A DNA stretch of 64,000 nucleotides, from assembly GCA_017434885.1 (NCBI GenBank), contig JAFSGE010000035.1:108869-172868 (forward strand), written 5' to 3'. A program made the translations under genes and the position numbers. This document shows, in pieces, positions 53,244-60,892 of the stretch. The notes beneath the pieces are model-generated. The model searched no databases. It worked only from the letters and a program-made list of their open reading frames with translations, and was not told the origin of the DNA. Source of the stretch: Lachnospiraceae bacterium (lineage in GTDB: Bacteria > Bacillota > Clostridia > Lachnospirales > Lachnospiraceae). Within the stretch, counting starts at the first letter, position 1; each line of letters opens with the position of its first letter.

Positions 53244-54047
53244 TTAGGGCTGCTTTCCGATGTAAGCAAGGATACCACCGTCTACGTAAAGAACATGTCC
53301 GTTTACGAAGTCAGATGCATCGGATGCAAGGAATACTGCAGGTCCCTGTAAGTCTTCTGCTTCACCCCAACGAGCTGCAGGAGTCTTAGCAATAATGAAC
53401 TGATCGAAAGGATGTCTGCTTCCGTCAGCCTGCTTTTCACGGAGAGGAGCTGTCTGAGGAGTTGCAATGTAGCCGGGTCCGATACCGTTACACTGAATGT
53501 TGAACTCACCGTATTCGGATGCAATGTTCTTTGTAAGCATCTTAAGACCACCCTTAGCTGCTGCGTATGCGGAAACTGTTTCACGTCCGAGTTCGCTCAT
53601 CATGGAACAGATGTTAATAATCTTTCCGTGACCCTTCTTAATCATGCCGGGGATAACTGCCTTAGCAACGATGAAAGGAGCATTTAAGTCAACGTCGATA
53701 ACCTGACGGAATTCTGCTGCGCTCATTTCGCACATAGGGATTCTCTTGATGATACCTGCGTTGTTTACAAGGATATCGATCACGCCAACTTCTTCTTCAA
53801 TCTTTGCTACCATAGCATTTACTGCTTCTTCGTTTGTTACGTCACAAACATAGCCGTGAGCCTTGATGCCTTTTTCTGCGTATGCAGCAAGACCCTTATC
53901 AACCAATTCCTGCTTGATATCGTTAAATACAATAGTTGCTCCTGCTTCTGCATATGCAGTTGCAATTGCAAAACCGATACCATAGGATGCTCCTGTTACC
54001 AATGCTACTTTTCCCTCTAAGGAAAACTTCTTCATTAAACCACTCAT
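53244..54047 (-). CDS. KduD/DhuD-like short-chain dehydrogenase of uronate catabolism
   Basis: 267 residues, SDR fold: TGASYGIGFA cofactor loop, LVNNAGIIKR, catalytic YAAAK and FVNGHVLYVDGG. It should interconvert 2,5-diketo-3-deoxygluconate and 2-keto-3-deoxygluconate; relatives are often annotated gluconate 5-dehydrogenase. KduD (enterobacterial) and DhuD (streptococcal) cannot be told apart by eye. It is the second gene after kduI. Confidence 0.82.
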   Translation of the reverse strand: MSGLMKKFSLEGKVALVTGASYGIGFAIATAYAEAGATIVFNDIKQELVDKGLAAYAEKGIKAHGYVCDVTNEEAVNAMVAKIEEEVGVIDILVNNAGIIKRIPMCEMSAAEFRQVIDVDLNAPFIVAKAVIPGMIKKGHGKIINICSMMSELGRETVSAYAAAKGGLKMLTKNIASEYGEFNIQCNGIGPGYIATPQTAPLREKQADGSRHPFDQFIIAKTPAARWGEAEDLQGPAVFLASDASDFVNGHVLYVDGGILAYIGKQP

Positions 54048-54107
54048 TTCTTTTACTCTCCTTTTTTGTTTTTATTGATTGCTGCTCTCATGGCAGCTTG
54101 TGTCCTG

Positions 54108-54968
54108 TTACATCAAATCTTTGTTTGCTACATGGTCCATATCGTCAAATGCCTGATTTTCTCCAACCATACCCCAAATAAAGGTGTATGCTCTGCTGCC
54201 GCATCCTGAGTGGATGGACCAGCTGGGAGAAATCACTGCTTCTTCATTTCTCATTACGATATGTCTTGTTTCTGTAGGTTCGCCCATATAGTGCATTACA
54301 AATGCATCCTCAGGCATTTCAAAATAAAGATAAACCTCCATACGTCTGTCATGTGTGTGGCAAGGCATGGTGTTCCATACACTTCCGGGTTCAAGCTTTG
54401 TCATACCCATTACAAGCTGACAGCTTTCTACCTGTCCGGGAAGAATATATTTGCAGATTACTCTGTGGTTTGCATCTTCCAGACATCCCAACTCTACCTT
54501 ATTTTCATCCTTTACGATAACAACGCCTTCTTCCGGTGTACCGTTCGGCTTAATAAGTACTGTGGGGTAAGTAGTATGTGCAGGTGCACTGTTAATGTAG
54601 AACTTCGCAGGTGCGGATGCATCCACACTGTCAAACACGATGTCCTTAGAACCCATTCCGATATACATACCTTCTTTGAATCCTACTTCATACTTCTTAC
54701 CGTCAATGGTAATGATGCCGGCACCGCCAATGTTGATAACACCCATCTCTCTTCTCTCTAAGAAGTAATCTGCACGAAGCTCATCTCCTGCTGTAAGTAC
54801 AATGGGAGAAGTGGGTACTGCAGCACCTGTAATAATTCTGTCAATGTGACTGTAAACCAGCTTAATTTCGCCGGGTACGAATAAGTTCTGAATCAGAAAT
54901 TCTTCTCTCAGTCTCTCTGTTGTATAGTGCTTCACGTCTCTGGGTGAAGCGGCTGTCCTTAACTCCAT
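54108..54968 (-). CDS. kduI: 5-keto-4-deoxyuronate isomerase KduI
   Basis: Double cupin, 286 residues. It isomerises the linear form of unsaturated uronate released from pectin or glycosaminoglycan oligosaccharides. The zinc-binding motif is MPCHTHDRRMEVYLYF, with a later His in PSWSIHSGCGSRAY. First gene of the operon, divergent from an AraC regulator. No polysaccharide lyase or transporter lies in the window, so substrate entry is encoded elsewhere. Confidence 0.93.
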   Translation of the reverse strand: MELRTAASPRDVKHYTTERLREEFLIQNLFVPGEIKLVYSHIDRIITGAAVPTSPIVLTAGDELRADYFLERREMGVINIGGAGIITIDGKKYEVGFKEGMYIGMGSKDIVFDSVDASAPAKFYINSAPAHTTYPTVLIKPNGTPEEGVVIVKDENKVELGCLEDANHRVICKYILPGQVESCQLVMGMTKLEPGSVWNTMPCHTHDRRMEVYLYFEMPEDAFVMHYMGEPTETRHIVMRNEEAVISPSWSIHSGCGSRAYTFIWGMVGENQAFDDMDHVANKDLM

Positions 54969-55049
54969 TTGTAACCCTTCCTTTCATTTTTATATAATTG
55001 ATTATACTATATAAAAATATCTATGTCCTTTCAAATTTGGGTAAAAACA

Positions 55050-55078
55050 TTGCAAATTTTGAACTTTTTGGCTATAAT
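55050..55078 (+). promoter_or_regulatory. Promoter of the AraC gene, divergent from kduI
   Basis: TTGCAA (55050-55055) and TATAAT (55073-55078) with 17 bases between. Transcription would start near 55085, which decides the AraC start codon in favour of 55136. The opposite strand has a TATAAT near 54999-55004 for kduI but no matching -35, as expected for an activator-dependent promoter. Confidence 0.7.
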
Positions 55079-55135
55079 TAAGCTAAATTTATGAAAGCGT
55101 TTACACAATCATGCCAAAAAGGAGATTTTGAAGTT

Positions 55136-55990
55136 ATGGAAGAACTTTACTCATGCCATCAGGCAATGGAAAATTGTGCCTCATCGCAGACCTTTGCCAT
55201 TGCCCATTTATATAAAGAAGAAAAAGCCATGGACATGCATATCCATGACTGCTATGAAATCTACTATTCTATTTCCGGCGGAAAACAGTTCCTGATTGAC
55301 AATAAGTTTTACAGCATTGAGCCCGGTGACCTTTTTATTATCAACCAGTATGAAAGTCACAAAATTACTCAAGTTGATAAAATGGTACATGAAAGGATTG
55401 TTCTTTCCATCCACCCTGATTACACAAAGCGTCTGTCCACGGCAGAGACTGATTTAGATGCCTGCTTTTCCGACAGGCCTGCAGATTTTAGCCATAAAAT
55501 TTCCTTAAACAAAGATCAGCAAAAGCGTTTCCTTTACTATATTAATAAAATCACCGGTGCCGAAGGATACGGTCATGATATTATGGAACAGACTGCTTTT
55601 ATGGAGCTGATGGTTCTGATTAACACCACTCTGCAGACCAATGAGGTCCACGAAACTGCTACTTTTGCCTACAATCATCAGGTAGATGATATTCTTGCTT
55701 ATATTAATCAGAATATCACCATGCCCATTAGCATCGAGCAGTTGGCAGGAGAATTTTTCTTAAGTGAATCCTACATTTGCAGAATTTTCAAATCTGCTAC
55801 CGGCACTACTATCAATAAGTATATTTGCGCCAGACGTATCAGTATTGCCAAATCTCTTTTAAACGACGGTTCCAGTGTTACGGAAGCCTATGAGAAAAGC
55901 GGTTTTTCTGACTACAGCAACTTCTTTAAATCATTTACCAAAGCTGTTGGAATGTCACCAAAAAAATATGCCCAGTGCAGTGTTATGTAA
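55136..55990 (+). CDS. AraC-family regulator of the uronate operon
   Basis: 284 residues. Cupin-like sensor (MDMHIHDCYEIYYSISGGKQ near the N-terminus) and a C-terminal AraC domain (ISIEQLAGEFFLSESYICRI, then AYEKSGFSDYSNFFKSFTKA). ATG at 55136 follows GGAG; an ATG at 55091 would be almost leaderless from the mapped promoter. Divergent arrangement suggests activation of kduI-kdgK in response to a uronate intermediate. Confidence 0.87.
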   Translation: MEELYSCHQAMENCASSQTFAIAHLYKEEKAMDMHIHDCYEIYYSISGGKQFLIDNKFYSIEPGDLFIINQYESHKITQVDKMVHERIVLSIHPDYTKRLSTAETDLDACFSDRPADFSHKISLNKDQQKRFLYYINKITGAEGYGHDIMEQTAFMELMVLINTTLQTNEVHETATFAYNHQVDDILAYINQNITMPISIEQLAGEFFLSESYICRIFKSATGTTINKYICARRISIAKSLLNDGSSVTEAYEKSGFSDYSNFFKSFTKAVGMSPKKYAQCSVM

Positions 55991-56010
55991 CTGCACCGGG
56001 CTTTCTTTTA
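55970..56010 (+). terminator. Terminator of the AraC gene
   Basis: GCCC-AGTGCAGT and ACTGCA-CCGGGC pair across the stop codon and are followed by TTTCTTTTA. It also separates the convergent FliD-like gene. Confidence 0.75.
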
Positions 56011-56808
56011 GAATAAGGTATCCATAATGCTTCCCATGGAGTAATTGTTACTGTAGGTTCCGTTTACTGTGTAAGTATTTGCCTTGCTGCTTTCATTCTC
56101 TGCGGCAAAATCAATTAAGGACGCCTGCGCAGAAGCTTTGTATGCATAGGAACCGGTATTGTTAAACAAGGATTTAACCGTTGTCATGTTTGCACTCTTA
56201 AAAGTTTTCTCATCTATAGATAGTGTATCATCTTCATTCAGCGTAATTCCTACTTTTCCAAGTAAGTTCTTATTTGCTGCTGTCTGATTTACAAGCGTCA
56301 ATGCTTTGTTTAATACATTGTTAGATGTCGAATCACTTGCATCATTAATCAACTTATTGTAATCGTTTACGAAATCAGACACCGCACCGTAGATTGCATC
56401 TACATCGTATCCTCTGGATGTTGTTTCCACTCCGTTTTCATCCTTGGTAGTAATATCCTTCTCACTAAAGAGAGAATCTTTTCCTTTTGCAATCAGTTTA
56501 TCTGCTGATTCCTTGAGTTCATCTGCTGACTTCTGAATCTTTGCCAGTGTCTCTGCTGAATCTGTTGCAGTAGATGTTGTCTTGGCATCTGTCTTATTTT
56601 CAGTCTTATCAGTGGTCGTTTTGGAAGAACTGTCCACCTTATCTTTCGCATAGTAAGCCTTTAGCAACTTACCATAGCTACCATTCTTAATCGATGCGTA
56701 ATCGGAAAGGAAATTCAGATTTCCCAAGCTGCTTCCCTTATTGCCGGAAAGACCCTGAAATAAATAAGAATAGTCCTGCTTCATATTTACGTTAAAATTG
56801 ATTCCCAT
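56008..56808 (-). CDS. FliD-like (flagellar cap-related) protein
   Basis: 266 residues from the ATG at 56808 (AAAGGAG). The C-terminal half resembles the conserved end of FliD: VSDFVNDYNKLINDA, then LLGKVGITLNEDDTLSIDEKTFKSA and MTTVKSLFNNTGSYAYKAS. The N-terminal half is Thr/Lys/Asp-rich low complexity. True FliD is usually over 450 residues, so this is a short relative, perhaps an accessory filament or adhesion protein. A sigma-28-type promoter upstream ties it to the motility regulon. Confidence 0.7.
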   Translation of the reverse strand: MGINFNVNMKQDYSYLFQGLSGNKGSSLGNLNFLSDYASIKNGSYGKLLKAYYAKDKVDSSSKTTTDKTENKTDAKTTSTATDSAETLAKIQKSADELKESADKLIAKGKDSLFSEKDITTKDENGVETTSRGYDVDAIYGAVSDFVNDYNKLINDASDSTSNNVLNKALTLVNQTAANKNLLGKVGITLNEDDTLSIDEKTFKSANMTTVKSLFNNTGSYAYKASAQASLIDFAAENESSKANTYTVNGTYSNNYSMGSIMDTLF

Positions 56809-56898
56809 ACTCTCACTCCTTTGAATTTCAAACGGAAAATGCTTTTCCGTCACTTTGAAAACGGAACCTCCGTGTTCCTTGGTCAATTGTCAATTATT

Positions 56899-56925
56899 AT
56901 ATCGGCAAACTTTCCCTTATAGTTA
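56899..56925 (-). promoter_or_regulatory. Sigma-28 (FliA/SigD) promoter of the FliD-like gene
   Basis: On the minus strand TAAC (56925-56922), 15 bases, then GCCGATAT (56906-56899). This differs from the flagellar consensus TAAA-N15-GCCGATAA at only two positions. The leader also contains a CGGAAAA-TGC-TTTTCCG hairpin (about 56830-56846). Confidence 0.75.
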
Positions 56926-56982
56926 ATTTTATTTTATCATCTTTTTTCACAAATAACAAGATGCTTTCCCCAATAAGAATTA

Positions 56983-57011
56983 TTGATTTTCCCGTTTTAT
57001 CGTGTTAATAT
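56983..57011 (+). promoter_or_regulatory. Promoter of the HD-GYP gene
   Basis: TTGATT (56983-56988) and TAATAT (57006-57011), spacer 17 bases, about 40 bases ahead of the start. Confidence 0.6.
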
Positions 57012-57050
57012 TTTAAAGGATAGATTTTTAAAACGACAGGAAGAATTTGC

Positions 57051-58142
57051 ATGATAAAAAGAACCTTTGTCAGAACCAGACAACTTCAGGCAGGCGCCAT
57101 TATCGACCAGGCTATCGTAGACAGAACCGGTCGTATTTTAATTGCGCGCGGAACAACTCTTGACGACTATCTGATAGAAGCTCTTTTAAAGATGGGAATT
57201 ACCAGTATCTATACCCGTGAAGGGGAAGAAGACCCCGAAGATGAAAACGTATCTATCGAGACCTTGGAAACCATTGAAAAGCTAAAGGTTCCCGACAGAG
57301 CAAAGGTTCAGCTTTCCGAAAGCGTTAAAGCCCGTGTTTCGGAAGGAATCCAATATCTGTATAGTAATACTTCTACTGATTCTTTTTCTGATACCGCCAA
57401 CAATATTGCAAATGACTTAATGAAAGCAATTACTGATAACGATGCGATTGCCATCGATATCAATACCCTCAAGGTCAGTGACGAATATACCTTTAAGCAC
57501 AGTGTGGATGTTGCAACCATGGCAATGGTAATTGCCCGGAAGCACGGCATGAAAGAAAAAGAAGTGTTTGAAATCGGAGTTTCCGGTCTTCTGCATGACC
57601 TTGGCAAATCCCAGATTCCTCTTGAAATTCTGAATAAGGCAGGGCGCCTTACCGAAGAAGAATTTGCCATTATGAAGCAGCATTCTGTTTTTGGCTACAG
57701 AATTTTGAACGAGAAAAACAATGTATCGCAAGCCATTAAACTCGGTGTTTTGCAACATCACGAAAAAATCAGCGGACAGGGATATCCTTTGGGGCTAAAT
57801 GAAAACCAGATTTGTCCCTACGCCAAAATTCTTTCCGTTGCAGATGTCTATGATGCGTTGGTAACGGAACGCCCTTATAAAAAAGCATTTTCACAGCAGG
57901 ATGCCATTGAGCTTATCATGTCTATGACACCAGATCTTGACATTGCAGTAATTGAAAGTTTCTTAAAAAGTATGATTCTCTATCCTGTGGGAACTACCGT
58001 ACAGCTTAGCAACGGAGAAAAAGCAAGGGTAGTTGAGAATGACTCCATTTATATTTTAAGACCCAAGGTGGTAGGGCTGAAATCCGGTAAGATTTATGAC
58101 TTGGGTAATGATGTTAATTGTGCAAATATTGTGATTCAATAA
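57051..58142 (+). CDS. HD-GYP domain phosphodiesterase
   Basis: 363 residues. An N-terminal domain (about 1-130) of the DUF3391-like type (RTRQLQAGAIIDQAIVDRTG) precedes the HD-GYP domain with VSGLLHDLGKSQIP, MKQHSVFGYRIL and LQHHEKISGQGYPLG, ending with SVADVYDALVTERPY. The metal ligands and GYP motif are intact, so cyclic di-GMP hydrolysis is expected. No membrane segment. Together with the EAL protein it gives two cyclic di-GMP phosphodiesterases and no intact cyclase in the window. Confidence 0.92.
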   Translation: MIKRTFVRTRQLQAGAIIDQAIVDRTGRILIARGTTLDDYLIEALLKMGITSIYTREGEEDPEDENVSIETLETIEKLKVPDRAKVQLSESVKARVSEGIQYLYSNTSTDSFSDTANNIANDLMKAITDNDAIAIDINTLKVSDEYTFKHSVDVATMAMVIARKHGMKEKEVFEIGVSGLLHDLGKSQIPLEILNKAGRLTEEEFAIMKQHSVFGYRILNEKNNVSQAIKLGVLQHHEKISGQGYPLGLNENQICPYAKILSVADVYDALVTERPYKKAFSQQDAIELIMSMTPDLDIAVIESFLKSMILYPVGTTVQLSNGEKARVVENDSIYILRPKVVGLKSGKIYDLGNDVNCANIVIQ

Positions 58143-58175
58143 TGGCTGCCGCACCGGCGACAGCCATTTTCATTT
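58142..58175 (+). terminator. Terminator of the HD-GYP gene
   Basis: ATGGCTG...CAGCCAT with a GC-rich loop, followed by TTTTCATTTAT; it begins at the stop codon. Confidence 0.75.
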
Positions 58176-59172
58176 ATACCTGAATACCGGCCTTGCTGAG
58201 TGCGGCTTTCAGTTTCTCAATTTCTGTTTCTTTCTCTGTAATCACATCTTTTAACGCGTTCATCTCTTCTGCATGCTGTTGCCTATTTTCATCAAGTTCA
58301 CGCTCCTTTTCACCGAGTTCACGCTCCTTTTCACCGAGTTCGCGCTCTTTTTCACCGAGTTCGCGCTCTTTTTCATCAATCTGCCGCTCCAGCATTTCAA
58401 ACTTCATTTCCAGAATATCAACATCAAGCATCAAGGATTCGTCAGTCATTTCGTTCAATGCCTCCATTTCTTTAAAGTGGGAATACATATGTTCATACAA
58501 CTTAAGGGTATAGCGCTTTAACTTCCTCGCATCCCATGTGGTGATATTCCCCAGTTCAAGGTTCTTACTGATACTTCCGATTATATCATCCTGTATCAGC
58601 GTTTTCAATAATTCCAAATTCTCCCGGCTGCGCTCCTTCTTTAGCAGTTCACGCACTCTCAGCAAAGTAAACGGTATCAGTATTACCATTTTTCTACGGT
58701 TGATTTCCTCTGTAGATATCTCCTGGAACTTACAGACACCCGCCTTATACAGAAAGCTTCCCTGCTCCCCAAAATCAATCTCCAGTTCATACTCATCCGG
58801 CACTTTCCCTGTGCTGTAAAGATAAATCACTTTTGGCTCCGGAAACGTCAGCCTGCACCTTCCTCTTTCCTCTGTGGCATTCCTTATGGCATGGGCATAT
58901 CCATAATCGAACACCCGCAGGATAATAGTTTCCTCCTTTTCCATCTGGGCTTCCATGTGGTAACTGTACCTGCCGTTAATGGTTAAAATCGTATCCGCCA
59001 GTATCTTCCGCAAATCCTCCCCTTCAAACTCCGTCCAGTTGTAGGTAATGGTACTGTCTGCCGGATAGTCAGTTCCAAACAGTCCGTTAATCAGGTTCAC
59101 CACCGCAGTGGAGGATAATGTCAAAATCTTCTTGAACAGCTTGTCATAAATTTGATAGATTGTGTTTCCCAT
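58174..59172 (-). CDS. Rpn/YhgA-like PD-(D/E)XK nuclease family protein
   Basis: 332 residues from the ATG at 59172. N-terminal Rpn-type domain (MGNTIYQIYDKLFKKILTLS, then WTEFEGEDLRKILADTILTI and YHMEAQMEKEETIILRVFDY, where Glu/Gln form the PD-(D/E)XK core). The C-terminal coiled coil contains four heptads of the type GEKEREL followed by a Glu-rich helix. Members promote recombination or cleave DNA and often vary in repeat number. It is not in an evident mobile element here. Confidence 0.82.
   Translation of the reverse strand: MGNTIYQIYDKLFKKILTLSSTAVVNLINGLFGTDYPADSTITYNWTEFEGEDLRKILADTILTINGRYSYHMEAQMEKEETIILRVFDYGYAHAIRNATEERGRCRLTFPEPKVIYLYSTGKVPDEYELEIDFGEQGSFLYKAGVCKFQEISTEEINRRKMVILIPFTLLRVRELLKKERSRENLELLKTLIQDDIIGSISKNLELGNITTWDARKLKRYTLKLYEHMYSHFKEMEALNEMTDESLMLDVDILEMKFEMLERQIDEKERELGEKERELGEKERELGEKERELDENRQQHAEEMNALKDVITEKETEIEKLKAALSKAGIQV
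58296..58379. repeat. 21-base tandem coding repeat
   Basis: Four units of 21 bases (starting GTTCACGCTCCTTTTCACCG at 58296, 58317, 58338 and 58359), each encoding one GEKEREL-type heptad of the Rpn protein. In-frame gain or loss would lengthen or shorten the coiled coil. Confidence 0.9.
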
Positions 59173-59434
59173 ATGTAGTTTACCTTCCTTCTCTTTGATT
59201 TTTTCATACGTCATTCATAACCGGTACTTCTCCCATAAATCAATTTTTCTGTAACCAAAAGAAATCACATAAACATCACCCCACTTAACATAAACTTTAA
59301 CGGAATTCGGCAGCGTATGCTGCGGTCGATACGACCAACGATAAAAAGATAAATAATTTGTTAAAAGATGTATTTGAATAATAACACAACAGGATTTGCT
59401 TTGCAAGTAGTTTTTCGTTTATTTTATAATATAA

Positions 59435-59476
59435 TAACAAAGACGGGCACAGACCTCTTGCTTGTCTAAACCCGTC
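59435..59476 (-). terminator. Terminator of the DUF4956 gene
   Basis: On the minus strand GACGGG...CCCGTC with inner AGAC/GTCT pairing, followed by TTTGTTATT. It closes the CotH-VTC-DUF4956 unit. The 215 bases from here to the Rpn gene show nothing else I can identify. Confidence 0.6.
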
Positions 59477-59490
59477 ATTTATTTATCACA

Positions 59491-60162
59491 TTATAAAATA
59501 TCTTCACTGTCATATTCTATTAAAGAAAATTTTTTTACAGTTTCTTCTGTTTTGATAATCTCCGAAAATGTTTCCGGGGATTTAATGGACAATTCTAATA
59601 CCATATCTAACCCTTTATCCGTGAAATTTCTGCTTTTTACCCTTAATTTTTTGGTCTGCCCATTTATTGTTTCAAGCACCCTGTTCTCATCCTCCGGTGA
59701 ACAGTTTAACACCAATACAAAAGGTTTTTTTCCTATGGAAATATGCTCATAAACAATCAGCATGACTGTTACCATCAAGGATGTTAACACTGCCACCTCA
59801 TAAAGCTGACAGCCGCAGGTTATCCCTATATGAACCGACCACAAAAGGTACATCATGTCCACCGGATCCTTTACTGCTGTCCTGAAACGAATGATTGCCA
59901 ATGCCCCTATTGTTCCCAACGTTATCACAATATTAGATTGTAAGCATAAAATAATTGTGGCAATAAAAAAAGGCAGAATTGCAATACATGTGTGAAACGC
60001 CCTGTTATAGAAAGCCCTGTGTGACACAAGCCTATAAACCAAAAATTCATATATGCTTAATAGTAGCACCATTAACAACACCGTAATAATCACCGATGTA
60101 TAGATCACAGAACTATGATAAGAATTAACTACATTTTCTAAAACCGTTTGTATTGTATGCAT
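59491..60162 (-). CDS. DUF4956 family membrane protein
   Basis: 223 residues from the ATG at 60162 (GAGGGAG six bases before). Four membrane helices (about 20-45, 55-80, 85-105 and 120-140) with the family signature TLGTIGALAIIRFRTAVKDP and a soluble C-terminal domain. It overlaps or abuts the VTC gene and completes a triad with CotH and VTC proteins that recurs across bacteria; the biochemical role is unknown. Confidence 0.85.
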   Translation of the reverse strand: MHTIQTVLENVVNSYHSSVIYTSVIITVLLMVLLLSIYEFLVYRLVSHRAFYNRAFHTCIAILPFFIATIILCLQSNIVITLGTIGALAIIRFRTAVKDPVDMMYLLWSVHIGITCGCQLYEVAVLTSLMVTVMLIVYEHISIGKKPFVLVLNCSPEDENRVLETINGQTKKLRVKSRNFTDKGLDMVLELSIKSPETFSEIIKTEETVKKFSLIEYDSEDIL

Positions 60163-60163
60163 T

Positions 60164-60892
60164 TTATCTCCCTCTATTTTGTAAATTTTTTCTTCCCACA
60201 CAATATTTTGAAAAAGCAGAAGGAATCATCCTTCGAATTGTAATCATATTTTTGATATAACCCGGCAAAATATCATCAAATTTTACTTCTAAAACTTTTT
60301 CTTCTTTCTCTTGAATCGGATACCGTATATAATCACCCTCCAAAAAACGGGAAAAGTCATCAGATACAGATATATTAGCGTCTAAAGTAACGCGGATGTT
60401 GGAAATCTCTTCAATATATGCAGTTCTTTCATAATCAATAATTGCTTTCGGCACAAAATGTCTTGTCATACAACAGATGCAAAACTGTTTTAACAAAAGT
60501 TCTTCTGTCTGCCATATTAGTTCATTTGCCTTCCCCTCCATAATCATCTGATATTCTGCCAAAGAAATCCTGCAACTTTGCTTATGGCAGTAACCGTTAA
60601 TTTTCTCTTTTCGTTCCAGTTTCATAGCACTATACTGATTTCCATAATACCTGATCCGGTACTTAACGCGCTTTGCCACACCTGCATCATTTTCCCTTAC
60701 ACAGGAATTTTTATAATCGTCAAAGTAAAGCGTATGCACTTGATAACTTCCGTTTTTATCACTATGTGCATCCTTATTCAGGATTGCTGACAAACGGTCG
60801 CTTATCCTGTCGGCCTCTCTGGCACTGCAACCATACTTCCATTCATTTCTGAGTTTTTTTATAATGATTCCTCCCTTATTACTGCACATCAT
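60164..60892 (-). CDS. VTC-domain protein (polyphosphate-polymerase-like)
   Basis: Up to 242 residues. The tunnel-type VTC fold is marked by LRNEWKY, VHTLYFDD, RVKYRIRYYG, MKLERKEKING, PKAIIDYERTAY and VLEVKFD; basic residues line the tunnel in the yeast polyphosphate polymerase Vtc4. The ATG pair at 60892 lies inside the cotH stop region and has no ribosome site, whereas GGGAGG sits just before ATC-ATT-ATA codons (about 60868-60860), so a non-standard start is possible. Overlaps cotH by 14 bases. Confidence 0.83.
   Translation of the reverse strand: MMCSNKGGIIIKKLRNEWKYGCSAREADRISDRLSAILNKDAHSDKNGSYQVHTLYFDDYKNSCVRENDAGVAKRVKYRIRYYGNQYSAMKLERKEKINGYCHKQSCRISLAEYQMIMEGKANELIWQTEELLLKQFCICCMTRHFVPKAIIDYERTAYIEEISNIRVTLDANISVSDDFSRFLEGDYIRYPIQEKEEKVLEVKFDDILPGYIKNMITIRRMIPSAFSKYCVGRKNLQNRGR

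Noticed and set aside
59215-59406. 63-codon minus-strand frame upstream of the Rpn gene
   Set aside because: No recognisable family, unusual composition and no ribosome site; treated as non-coding.
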